The position numbers and the translations under genes are program-made. From positions 1 to 9,471 of the forward strand of contig JAUUZM010000099.1 of NCBI GenBank assembly GCA_030589965.1: 9,471 nt of DNA, written 5' to 3'. Numbering within the stretch: the first letter of the stretch is position 1; each line of letters opens with the position of its first letter. Source of the stretch: Bacteroides sp. (GTDB lineage: Bacteria; Bacteroidota; Bacteroidia; Bacteroidales; SM23-62). Of the stretch, positions 1-7,413 are shown one piece after another. Under the pieces are notes generated by a model. That model was not told where the DNA came from, made no database searches, and saw only the letters and a program-made list of their open reading frames with translations.

Positions 1-801
1 AAAGGTGTGCTGATATTGGAAAATATTGATGAGGCTGCTCAGGAATTGAAGGTAATGCTGGAAGGGAAATTTGGTGATGCCAGTTCCAATGTAGTGATTG
101 AGGAATTTTTACCTGGAATTGAGGTTTCCTTATTTGTACTTACGGATGGTAAAGACTACCTGATATTCCCGGAAGCGAAGGATTATAAACGGATTGGGGA
201 AGGAGATGCCGGACTGAATACAGGAGGAATGGGTGCTGTATCGCCTGTGCCTTTTGCAGATAGGATTTTCCTGAGAAAGGCTGAAGAGCGGGTAGTGAAA
301 CCCTCCGTGGCGGGATTATCAAAAGATGGGATAGAGTATAAGGGATTTCTTTACATCGGGTTGATGAATGTTCTTGGAAATCCTTACGTGGTTGAATATA
401 ATGTCCGGATGGGTGACCCTGAAGCTGAAGTGGTTTTCCCCCGAATTAAATCTGATTTGCTTGAGCTGTTTGTCGCCGTTGGAGAAAATAAGCTAGCCGA
501 AAAGGATCTGGAAATAGATACCCAGACTGTTTGTACAGTGATGATGGTATCCGGTGGGTACCCCGGAGCCTATGAGAAGGGGAAGGAGATTACCGGACTG
601 GAAAAAGAATCAAAGTCGCTTGTTTTTCATGCCGGAACAACACTGTCTGAGGGCAAAGTTGTAACAAATGGCGGCCGGGTTTTATCGATTACATCCTTTG
701 GAGATGACATGGTAGTTGCCCTTGCCAGGTCATATAGAACAGCCGAACAGATTGAATTTGATGGAAAATACTTTCGAAGAGATATTGGATTTGATCTGTG
801 A
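1..801 (+). CDS. purD: Phosphoribosylamine-glycine ligase (GAR synthetase), 5'-truncated
   Basis: PurD joins phosphoribosylamine and glycine using ATP, the second step of de novo purine synthesis in the cytoplasm. The reading frame is open from the first base (K-G-V-L-I-L), so the gene starts upstream of the window. The visible 266 residues are the C-terminal part of a family usually about 420-430 residues long, so about 160 N-terminal residues are missing. Visible hallmarks are the ATP-grasp segment GEGDAGLNTGGMGAVSP (around visible residues 66-82) and EYNVRMGDPEAE (around 132-143), which carries the Glu and Asn that bind Mg-ATP. The C-terminal region ends in the typical YRTAEQIEFDGKYFRRDIG. 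The stop is TGA at 799-801. The GTG at position 7 lies inside the ATP-grasp domain and is not the real start. No lesions are seen. The membrane protein gene follows 37 bases downstream on the same strand. Confidence 0.97.
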   Translation, partial: KGVLILENIDEAAQELKVMLEGKFGDASSNVVIEEFLPGIEVSLFVLTDGKDYLIFPEAKDYKRIGEGDAGLNTGGMGAVSPVPFADRIFLRKAEERVVKPSVAGLSKDGIEYKGFLYIGLMNVLGNPYVVEYNVRMGDPEAEVVFPRIKSDLLELFVAVGENKLAEKDLEIDTQTVCTVMMVSGGYPGAYEKGKEITGLEKESKSLVFHAGTTLSEGKVVTNGGRVLSITSFGDDMVVALARSYRTAEQIEFDGKYFRRDIGFDL

Positions 802-838
802 TAATAGGTAGTGGTGAATCTGAATTAATAACATACAG

Positions 839-1825
839 ATGTTTTTAAAGTTTTTCAAGAGTGGACAACCTGCACTGTTGTTTTTTATCCCGGTCCTTTC
901 GGTTTTAATATGGCTTAAGTATTTTATCATTCCCCAACCAGTCCTGATGAGCTTTGAGCCAAATCCGATGCCATTGTATGGCTGGATAGAATCTCTGCTG
1001 AAAAATCAAATCATCCTAAGCAAACTCATTACTCTGACTCTTTTAATATTTACTGCTCTCTGGATATCCCGATTGAATACAAAGTTTATCCTGCTTCAGC
1101 GTAGGACCTATCTTCCAGCCATCATTTATATTTTGCTTGTCAGTACATATCTGCCCTTGCAACAACTCTCCCCTGTAGCTTTTGCAGCCGTGTTTTTAGT
1201 ATTGAGCATTGAGATAATGTTTGATACCTTAAAAAAAGAAGGACTCGCATTGGAGTTTTTTATGGCAGCTTTTCTGGTTTCAATTGCAAGTTTGTTTTAT
1301 GCCCGATCAGCTTTTCTAATGCTGGTTGTTTGGACTTCCCTGGCCATATTGAGACCCATAAGATGGAGAGAATGGGTATTTACCATTCTGGGTTTTCTGA
1401 CCCCATATGTATTCCTCTTCGCATGGTATTATCTCAGCGGACAGGATTTAGCTGATAACTGGGAGAAGATCCGTTATAATTTTGTTCATGACAGGGATTG
1501 GGGTTACCTGAACATATATTATCTGGTATTTTATTTTTATGTGCTCTTTGTTGTTGCTCTTGCAAGCAGAAAGATGCTTGGTGTCTTTCCACAATTGAAG
1601 ATCTATGTTCGGAAATTTTTCAGGATAAACTTCTGGATTTTTGCTTTTGTATTTTCAGTGTTCCTCACTATTTACAGCGGGGCAATAGAAATGATATACT
1701 TCATGGCTATCCCAGTCTCGTATATTCTTTCCTATTATTTTTTCAATATTAAGTCAAAACTATTCGGTGAAATCCTCTTCGGCCTCATACTCGCTGGATA
1801 TGGAGTACTCCTTTTCTTTAATTAA
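839..1825 (+). CDS. DUF6427-type polytopic inner-membrane protein
   Basis: This 328-residue, very hydrophobic protein has roughly nine to eleven membrane-spanning stretches. It opens with FLKFFKSGQPALLFFIPVLS, the N-terminal pattern I associate with the Bacteroidota family DUF6427. A short positively charged loop, RPIRWREW, falls near residues 172-179, and a polar loop (SGQDLADNWEKIRYNF) near 200-215. I see no catalytic motif, and no biochemical function is known to me. The ATG at 839 is the natural start because the hydrophobic N-terminus follows directly and purD ends 37 bases upstream. The leader is A/T-rich with no clear Shine-Dalgarno, which is normal for this phylum. It may be cotranscribed with purD. 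From memory, DUF6427 genes recur near purD in related genomes, which would make this an ordinary chromosomal neighbourhood. The family assignment is by recognition, not by search. Confidence 0.85.
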   Translation: MFLKFFKSGQPALLFFIPVLSVLIWLKYFIIPQPVLMSFEPNPMPLYGWIESLLKNQIILSKLITLTLLIFTALWISRLNTKFILLQRRTYLPAIIYILLVSTYLPLQQLSPVAFAAVFLVLSIEIMFDTLKKEGLALEFFMAAFLVSIASLFYARSAFLMLVVWTSLAILRPIRWREWVFTILGFLTPYVFLFAWYYLSGQDLADNWEKIRYNFVHDRDWGYLNIYYLVFYFYVLFVVALASRKMLGVFPQLKIYVRKFFRINFWIFAFVFSVFLTIYSGAIEMIYFMAIPVSYILSYYFFNIKSKLFGEILFGLILAGYGVLLFFN

Positions 1826-1841
1826 TGCCAGAGCGTGATTG

Positions 1842-2282
1842 CTATTTCTTAACATACGATAGAATCCCTACCGCCTCACCAGATTTTCCATCAAGGAATG
1901 AAATGAATATGTGGTAGATCCCGGTTTTCTTACACATGAAATTGAAGGGATTGAACTCTTCCTTTGTGTCTTCAGCATAGGAACTGAATATCAGTCGGTT
2001 ATTGTCATATATTTTGATCACGGCTTTGCCTTCGGAGCTTGGCAGGTCACATACTGAGAAGCGATAGATGTTATTGCTGCTGAGCACCAGAGGAAAACGG
2101 GCTACCTGTGGCCGGCCATCTGTGGGAACCCCAAGTTTTACCTTGAAGTCTTTCAGGTAGGTTGCATCTTCGCCGGCTTTGCCAACACAGACGTCAACCA
2201 TTTCTTCAGCTGTCTGGGCCTGCAGGTTACCAATCCCTCCAAGAAGTAAACTTATAAGTAATAATGCTGCTATCCTTGCCAT
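1842..2282 (-). CDS. Small secreted protein of unknown function
   Basis: The product has 146 residues. The N-terminus is a classical Sec signal peptide: Arg3, a hydrophobic core AALLLISLLLGG, and a plausible signal peptidase I site after Ala22 (NLQA-QT). The mature part, about 124 residues, is rich in beta-type segments (YRFSVCDL, AVIKIYDNNRLIFSSY, GIYHIFISFLDG). This resembles the beta-sandwich accessory domains that follow a 'polar residue - YRF - VKIYD - G.Y.I.I' rhythm, but I cannot assign a family. It has three cysteines (Cys32, Cys78, Cys117), so at most one internal disulfide. The ATG overlaps the stop codon of the upstream lipoprotein gene (TAATG), so translation of the two is probably coupled and they may act together in the periplasm. 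The stop TAG at 1842-1844 lies 16 bases from the converging DUF6427 gene. Export is well supported; function is unknown. Confidence 0.85.
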   Translation of the reverse strand: MARIAALLLISLLLGGIGNLQAQTAEEMVDVCVGKAGEDATYLKDFKVKLGVPTDGRPQVARFPLVLSSNNIYRFSVCDLPSSEGKAVIKIYDNNRLIFSSYAEDTKEEFNPFNFMCKKTGIYHIFISFLDGKSGEAVGILSYVKK

Positions 2283-3187
2283 TATAATTCGATTAACTTG
2301 TTTCTGACTTCCTCAGTTATCTTGATGATGCTGTTCATTTGTTCTTCGGTAATATGGACTATGCTCCTTTCATTCTGAACGATCATTATCATGCCGTCCT
2401 GCTCAACAGTCTCAGGATCTCCCATTTCATAGGTAATTTCCACTTTATCGAATTCCACCTTGATCTGGTTCAGGGTTTCGACAAGCTCCTGAATTTGAGG
2501 TTGACTCTGATAAGCATTAAGGATCAGAAACAAATTATTCATATTTAATTTCTGCTCCCCGATCCTGGTTTGTAAAACAGGATCAGAATTATCTTGCGCG
2601 ACCTGTGTAGCCAGGTACATACCTTCAATCCAGATTCCTGTGATCATTAATGCACTCAGGTGCCCTCTTTTAGTTTCACGCAAATATGAGTCCATTTTAT
2701 TGAAACTGCTTACAGATATATACATGAGGGAATCAATATTCTCCCGGCTTGTTGCCAATCGCTTGAGTGATGAGAAGTCAAAGAATTGACCTACTTTGAT
2801 TCCATCTGCAAGCTTGCTGATGGAGGTTAGATAATCCACGATCTGGGTATTCTTGTCGTAGATGTTAAGGTATCCAAGGTCTGCGCCAAAAACCCCCAGC
2901 ATATAGGCCATCTGGAAACTTGTGTTATACCTTTCAACGAAATCTGTAGTCGCCAGGTAATCAACTGAAAATGGGGTGCCGATTTCTTTTATCAGCGCCG
3001 ACATTTCAATGGGAGAGGATACATTCTGGACAATCTCTTCCAGGGCCTCCTCTGAGATCTTGAAGTCAGCAGCGATCTCGATTGAATCCGGAACGTCGAA
3101 TTCAGTATCGGACCATTTTCCTTTCTTTGACTGGCATCCGAAAAGAAGAGGCAGTGATAGCAAAAGCAGCAATGAATTTCTGATCAT
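2282..3187 (-). CDS. Lipoprotein of unknown function
   Basis: The product has 301 residues. It begins MIRNSLLLLLSLPLLFGC, a lipoprotein signal with lipobox L-F-G-Cys18, so Cys18 should be lipidated after signal peptidase II cleavage. The residues after Cys are Gln, Ser and then lysines. There is no acidic run of the type that marks surface-exposed Bacteroidota lipoproteins, which weakly favours a periplasm-facing anchor. The mature protein looks mostly alpha-helical, with no further transmembrane segment; the stretch MAYMLGVFGADLGYLNIYDK near residue 93 and the region around residues 175-195 are the most hydrophobic. I recognise no catalytic motif or family. Its ATG is preceded by an A/T-rich 61-base gap that contains a candidate promoter. 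Its TAA overlaps the ATG of the secreted-protein gene by one base. It lies directly downstream of the ABCG-type transporter, so it could be a periplasmic partner of it, but that is inference from position. Confidence 0.88.
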   Translation of the reverse strand: MIRNSLLLLLSLPLLFGCQSKKGKWSDTEFDVPDSIEIAADFKISEEALEEIVQNVSSPIEMSALIKEIGTPFSVDYLATTDFVERYNTSFQMAYMLGVFGADLGYLNIYDKNTQIVDYLTSISKLADGIKVGQFFDFSSLKRLATSRENIDSLMYISVSSFNKMDSYLRETKRGHLSALMITGIWIEGMYLATQVAQDNSDPVLQTRIGEQKLNMNNLFLILNAYQSQPQIQELVETLNQIKVEFDKVEITYEMGDPETVEQDGMIMIVQNERSIVHITEEQMNSIIKITEEVRNKLIEL

Positions 3188-3216
3188 GGTTATATATTAT
3201 TAAGGGAGACCGTTAA

Positions 3217-3224
3217 CAAAAATA
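3217..3224 (-). promoter_or_regulatory. Candidate Bacteroidota -7 promoter element before the lipoprotein gene
   Basis: On the minus strand this reads TATTTTTG, an exact match to the Bacteroidota housekeeping sigma -7 consensus TAnnTTTG. It ends 29 bases upstream of the lipoprotein ATG, a sensible distance. No good TTTG -33 box is visible 19-21 bases further upstream, and the surroundings are A/T-rich, so a chance match is quite possible. If real, the lipoprotein and secreted-protein pair could be transcribed independently of the transporter. Confidence 0.35.
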
Positions 3225-3248
3225 TAAATTAATACAGTCTGAAGATAA

Positions 3249-6200
3249 TTATTGCGATCTGATTTTCAACTTTTCAGGAAGATGTATCAACTTATACAAG
3301 AGGTTGTAGTACAAAATGATATAAAAAAGGAGAGAAAGAAACCATATGAATCCGATATTGAACCAGAAAGTATCTATGTAACGGCCGGCAATGTATTTCC
3401 TGGGTGCAAAGAAATGAGAACGGAATGAAAACCAGCCGGAGGGGTAAGGATCCAGGTAGATGGGATCGGTCTGCTGCACGAGTTCATAACGAAACTCGAC
3501 CATTTTATTCTTTTCAAATACTTTCCGAACTCTGTCCTCAACACTTTCATTATGGTAATCATCTTTGTATTGCATATACATGCCGGGTTGTTTTTCCATA
3601 TAATACAGGATCATATTTTCCCTCTCTGTGTTTGCCATGATAAATTCACTTGCATAATAATCATCAAGGATTTCCAGGTGATGGGAAAGTTTTTCCAATA
3701 CTTCTCCGGATAGATTTTCAGGATTAAGGCCATCAGTCTCAGAAAATACTTTAGCGGGTATAAGGACATTAAATTTCGAGACTCCATTATGAAGTAATAA
3801 AAGATCCCCTTCCGTTTCAGCAACCTTGCCGGCGATGTTGAATTCTTCGAGTACATTTTCAAGTCGGCGGTTTAATTCAGGAAGTAAATAGACCTGCTTG
3901 AAATCTGCTGAAGATTCGGCCTTTTTTATCCCATAGAATTTTTTGTTGAATTCATTGTCTTTGAACTGCCGGACCATAAGTGCCTCATAGGACCATTTCG
4001 GGATCATGATTTCGGCTATTCGGGGTACTTTATCAACGGATCCTATTTTTCGGTTCAACTTGTCATAACTGAACATTGCTCCGCTGAGAACCATCATGGG
4101 GATCATTAAAATGGGGATGATTATGTAGATAGTTATGGCAGAATTAAAAGTCGATGATACTATCAGTCCCAGAATATTTGCGCACACGGCCGTCGAAAAG
4201 AAGGCAAGCCAGTAAGCAAAAGTCAGTCCCTTTATCCCGAGTATGGGATTACCTATCATGACGAAAAGGAAAGCCTGGATGGCTGAGATAAGCATAAGGA
4301 TCATAATCTTTGACAAAAGGTACCCCGAACGACTGAGATTCAGAAAAGATTCCCTTTTCAACATCTTGCGGTCGCGGAAAATTTCTTCAGCACTGACTAT
4401 CAATCCGAGGAAAAGGGCCACGATCAGGCTCATGAAAATATAAAGGGGAATATTTTCATTTTCCCTGAAAATATATTCTTTCGAAGTAGGATCGGCAATG
4501 TATCGGATTATGTATGATAAAATAAGTCCAAGAAAAGGGGATACCAGTAATGTCAGGACAGCATACTGCTGGTTGCTTACCTTGGAAAGGAAATCTCTTA
4601 TCAGGTAAATCCTGAATTGTCTGTACCAGCCTGGAATTCGCAGATTGCTAGGAGGCTGGTTTTCGCCTGGGGAGGAAGATTCAACTGGATTTTTTTTCCG
4701 GTAAAGGTCCTCCCAGGTTTCGGGTGGAACTTTCCTGACATCCGTAGGATTTCCGAATTCATCAACCACCCTGGCCTCAATTATATTAAATATCAACTCC
4801 GGATTAACAGTACCACAAATCTGGCATTCACCTATCTCAGCATTGATCTGCTGGTCCATTTTCTTGAAATACATAACTGCTTCAACCGGGTTTCCATAAT
4901 AGACCATATACCCCCCAAGATCCATGAAAATGATCTTGTCAAACATCTTGTAAATCTCCGATGAGGGCTGGTGGATCACCACAAAGACAAGCTTCCCCTT
5001 CAGAGCAAGTTCTCGCAGCAGGTCCATTACATTTTCCGAATCCCTGCTTGACAGTCCGGAGGTCGGTTCATCAACAAAAAGTACGGAAGGTTCACGAATC
5101 AATTCCAGGGCAATATTCAATCGCTTTCGTTGTCCCCCGCTAATCAGTTTATTAAAAGGATTGCCGACTTTGAGATCCCGAATATCCAATAAACCCAGGT
5201 TGGTAAGGGTCTTATTGACTAAATCCCGAATTTCCTCATCATCAGCATCACGGAATACTAATTTGGCATTATAATAGAGGTTTTGAAAAACGCTCAGTTC
5301 TTCAATCAGAAGATCGTCCTGTGGGATAAGACCGATCACCCCCTGCAGTTTATCCTTCTGCTTGTGAAGGTCAATGCCATTGATTGTTACGCAACCGCTC
5401 CCGGGGGAATAAATACCGGAAAGTACATTCAGAAGGGTGGTCTTGCCTGAACCACTTGCTCCCATAATTCCTATCAGACTGCCCTCGTTTTCAGAAAACT
5501 CAATATTTCTGAGTCCAACTCCACCTGATGGAAACCGGTATTGAAGATTATCTACCTTGAATGAAATCGCTTCATGCCTTTCCTCATGCAGATAATGACT
5601 TGCTATATCGCTGTAATACAGAGGCTTACCCTTAGGGAGCTTGATGGTGCTGCCATTGGCAAATAAATAGATACGGCTAGGATTGATGGTGAGTCCATTC
5701 AGGAATAATTCACCGGAGCCCGTATATCGGATAAAATATAAGCCAACAGATGAGATTCTCAGGAAGAAGAGGTGTGCATCCAGTTTCTCGGACTGCAGGT
5801 GGAGGGTGTTCTTGTAATTGGTTTCCTGGTCATTTACAACAAGGATGTTGGGATCAGAAAATTTGGTCGGGGCATCAACTGTAACGTAGTTTTCAATACT
5901 GCTGGCTTCAGGTTTATTTAACTTAAAGACATCCGCCACGGTAGTAATAATTGCCATTCTTTGTTTGGTGAACTTCCTGTCGGAGTTGACCAATTCATAC
6001 AAACGGAGAAGGACAATTACTTTTTGATCCTGGTGAAGGGTTTTATTGATCTTTCTGCAAATGCTCAGGATCCGGACAGAATCGAGCACGGATGTGAGTT
6101 TTTCGGAAGTATCATTACCGATGGAGTCTTGATCTACGCCGGCATGTTTTTCAAAAAGGGAATAGAAATGAGAAACATTCTTACTGTCGAGCTGCTGCTT

Positions 6201-6305
6201 CAGGAAATTACTAACATAGTTTTTCTCCTTTTCCTCAACGCCCCCATCCTGTTTGATTATCAGGGCAAACAGTTGCATCAGGGCTTTCAGGATCACTTCA
6301 CTCAT
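3249..6305 (-). CDS. ABCG-type ABC transporter, ATPase-permease fusion with TerB-like and FHA-like N-terminal regions
   Basis: This 1018-residue half-transporter has ATPase and membrane parts on one chain, in the ABCG/White order (ATPase first). Residues about 1-135 are helical and resemble the TerB-like fold (LMQLFALIIKQDGGVEEKEK). Residues about 150-240 form a beta-rich, FHA-like segment (FLNGLTINPSRIYLFANGST). The ATPase spans about 248-480: Walker A GASGSGKTT (282-290), Q-loop IPQDD (327-331), signature ISGGQRKR (388-395), Walker B VLFVDEPTSGLSS (408-420) and switch His445 in VVIHQPS. All catalytic motifs are intact. A CQIC pair (Cys494, Cys497) sits in the linker. Hydrophobic spans lie near 580-600, 620-640, 664-684, 694-717, 723-745 and 978-1000. 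A long hydrophilic region, about 750-970, between the last two is probably periplasmic. It should work as a dimer. The substrate is unknown. The gene follows the SiaC gene after 46 bases in the same direction. Confidence 0.93.
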   Translation of the reverse strand: MSEVILKALMQLFALIIKQDGGVEEKEKNYVSNFLKQQLDSKNVSHFYSLFEKHAGVDQDSIGNDTSEKLTSVLDSVRILSICRKINKTLHQDQKVIVLLRLYELVNSDRKFTKQRMAIITTVADVFKLNKPEASSIENYVTVDAPTKFSDPNILVVNDQETNYKNTLHLQSEKLDAHLFFLRISSVGLYFIRYTGSGELFLNGLTINPSRIYLFANGSTIKLPKGKPLYYSDIASHYLHEERHEAISFKVDNLQYRFPSGGVGLRNIEFSENEGSLIGIMGASGSGKTTLLNVLSGIYSPGSGCVTINGIDLHKQKDKLQGVIGLIPQDDLLIEELSVFQNLYYNAKLVFRDADDEEIRDLVNKTLTNLGLLDIRDLKVGNPFNKLISGGQRKRLNIALELIREPSVLFVDEPTSGLSSRDSENVMDLLRELALKGKLVFVVIHQPSSEIYKMFDKIIFMDLGGYMVYYGNPVEAVMYFKKMDQQINAEIGECQICGTVNPELIFNIIEARVVDEFGNPTDVRKVPPETWEDLYRKKNPVESSSPGENQPPSNLRIPGWYRQFRIYLIRDFLSKVSNQQYAVLTLLVSPFLGLILSYIIRYIADPTSKEYIFRENENIPLYIFMSLIVALFLGLIVSAEEIFRDRKMLKRESFLNLSRSGYLLSKIMILMLISAIQAFLFVMIGNPILGIKGLTFAYWLAFFSTAVCANILGLIVSSTFNSAITIYIIIPILMIPMMVLSGAMFSYDKLNRKIGSVDKVPRIAEIMIPKWSYEALMVRQFKDNEFNKKFYGIKKAESSADFKQVYLLPELNRRLENVLEEFNIAGKVAETEGDLLLLHNGVSKFNVLIPAKVFSETDGLNPENLSGEVLEKLSHHLEILDDYYASEFIMANTERENMILYYMEKQPGMYMQYKDDYHNESVEDRVRKVFEKNKMVEFRYELVQQTDPIYLDPYPSGWFSFRSHFFAPRKYIAGRYIDTFWFNIGFIWFLSLLFYIILYYNLLYKLIHLPEKLKIRSQ

Positions 6306-6351
6306 CGCTTAGCAGTAAGGTTCAAGTAAATCGTTAACAGATTCGGGTTTC

Positions 6352-6726
6352 TCAATAGGATACCATCTCAAAAGGAACATCAACCATGTCCGCGTATTCT
6401 TCACCAGCTTCCTGCATATCTTCATCTTCATCCGGGAAATGCCAGCGGACCAAAACCTGGTGCCCTTCTTCGATCATCTCCTCAAACTGTGTCAGGATAT
6501 CCAGGATAATCTTTGAGCTTGCTGTATTGAAATACGTAAGCTTAAAATTAAAGGTAGTACTTGGCATGGGATTTTTGGAATATTCCTCTATCCAGCTCAG
6601 GGTGGGTTCATAGAAGGTGTTTACATCTTCCGGCAATGACCGGCCTGATATTTCCATAATGTTAGCATTCAGATCCAGTGTAATCTGGGGACTGTCTTCC
6701 GTTCCTTCAATTATTAATTCATCCAT
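6352..6726 (-). CDS. siaC: SiaC-family regulatory phosphoprotein (DUF1987)
   Basis: SiaC proteins are small switch proteins whose phosphorylation on one threonine, set by a SiaB kinase and a SiaA-type PP2C phosphatase, decides whether they bind a target. I place the start at the ATG at 6726, giving 124 residues (MDELIIEGTEDSPQITLDLN). A TTG nine bases further upstream would add Met-Phe-Thr, but has no support. With the ATG start, the conserved acceptor motif YFNTASSK puts its Thr at residue 68, the number of the phosphorylated Thr in Pseudomonas aeruginosa SiaC. Other family marks are the PENxxxFxxP-like stretch (PEDVNTFYEPTLSWIEEY), VRWHFPDEDEDM and the acidic C-terminal region. The gene begins 10 bases after the SiaB-family kinase stop, so the two are almost certainly cotranscribed. 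In Pseudomonas the target is the cyclase SiaD; none is visible here, so the target is unknown. Confidence 0.93.
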   Translation of the reverse strand: MDELIIEGTEDSPQITLDLNANIMEISGRSLPEDVNTFYEPTLSWIEEYSKNPMPSTTFNFKLTYFNTASSKIILDILTQFEEMIEEGHQVLVRWHFPDEDEDMQEAGEEYADMVDVPFEMVSY

Positions 6727-6736
6727 AGTGAACAAT

Positions 6737-7324
6737 TTATAGTGTTCTGGGTATTAATGTCGTTAAAAGGAAAAATGAAACCGATTCGCTGAGGGGAAGA
6801 AAATGGTAATCTAGCTGCTCGCCTGTTTTCCTCCGAATGTCAATAAATCCCAGGCCTGCTCCTCCCTTTTCAGACAATCTTCCTTCCTTCATCTGCTTCA
6901 TATAAAGTTCTTTCAGGTTCTCTTCGTCCAGTTCATTAATCTGTTGCAGTATTTCCTCAAGCTCAGGTATCTTTTCATTATTAATGGCATTTCCGGTAGT
7001 AATACAATACGCATCATTTGTGTTGGATACCATAAAAATTCCTTTACCAGAATAGGCAGTCTCTCCGGTCTCGAATTCATCTGCATGCCTGCTGATATTC
7101 TGAAGGCATTCCACCATTACATGAAAAACAGTACGCTGAACCTTTGAGGCTTCCTCGTCTTCTTCCATCTGGGCTTCTGCAAGGGCTATGAAAGCTTTGG
7201 TGATCTGATGAGTAACCTTACCCTCATAGACAAGATTGATCTCATGGGCCTTCATAGAGGAATAGAAATCATATACAAAATCAAGAAAGCCCTTCCCGGG
7301 GATGGCGTTTAAATCTTTCATCAT
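6737..7324 (-). CDS. siaB: SiaB-family protein kinase (DUF6272, GHKL fold)
   Basis: This is the 195-residue kinase of a SiaABC-type switch, predicted to phosphorylate the neighbouring SiaC protein on threonine in the cytoplasm. It has a GHKL-type ATP-binding fold: an N-box-like helix VECLQNISRHA (residues 71-81, with Glu72 and Asn75 in the expected positions), a central strand around GKGIFMVSNTNDAYCITTGN (94-112), and a glycine-rich lid GGAGLGFIDIRRKTG (154-168) that closely matches the GAGLGLIDIARK motif I recall from Pseudomonas SiaB. Two consecutive Met codons begin the gene (7324 and 7321), and either could be used. Length and motifs are complete. The sensor phosphatase gene ends 89 bases upstream, and the SiaC gene starts 10 bases downstream. 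It lacks the sensor and transmembrane parts of a histidine kinase and resembles anti-sigma-factor kinases of the SpoIIAB/RsbW kind more than two-component kinases. Confidence 0.92.
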   Translation of the reverse strand: MMKDLNAIPGKGFLDFVYDFYSSMKAHEINLVYEGKVTHQITKAFIALAEAQMEEDEEASKVQRTVFHVMVECLQNISRHADEFETGETAYSGKGIFMVSNTNDAYCITTGNAINNEKIPELEEILQQINELDEENLKELYMKQMKEGRLSEKGGAGLGFIDIRRKTGEQLDYHFLPLSESVSFFLLTTLIPRTL

Positions 7325-7413
7325 GCGAGAATCTCATTACTTAACTAAAATAATAAAAATCAAACCAAAGTAAACAAAGAATAAGGAAAAGGGGGACTCA
7401 ATTTGATAAAGGG
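7325..7413. other. Gap between phosphatase and kinase genes
   Basis: This 89-base A/T-rich spacer is the longest within the signalling set. Read on the minus strand it holds several TTTG words (in TTCTTTGTTTACTTTGGTTTG), but none has TA at the exact spacing of the TAnnTTTG consensus. I see no hairpin with a T-run that would end transcription of the phosphatase gene. It could hold a secondary promoter for the kinase, SiaC and transporter genes, but the sequence does not decide this. Confidence 0.4.

Noticed and set aside
3205..3238. Possible hairpin (AGAC ... GTCT) between the transporter and the lipoprotein genes as a terminator
   Set aside because: The stem is only four base pairs with a loop of about 26 bases and no following T-run, so it is not a credible terminator.
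4617..4964. 115-residue open frame on the plus strand
   Set aside because: It is antisense to the ATPase-membrane linker of the transporter and shows no recognisable feature.
5961..6329. 122-residue open frame on the plus strand
   Set aside because: It is antisense to the TerB-like coding region of the transporter, whose own frame is clearly conserved.
6727..6735. TTG at 6735 as start of the SiaC gene
   Set aside because: It adds only Met-Phe-Thr before an ATG, would leave one base between genes, and shifts the acceptor threonine from 68 to 71; the ATG at 6726 fits the family better.
7325..7413. Promoter for the SiaB-family kinase in the 89-base gap
   Set aside because: TTTG words are present, but none has TA at the exact TAnnTTTG spacing, so I did not annotate a promoter.
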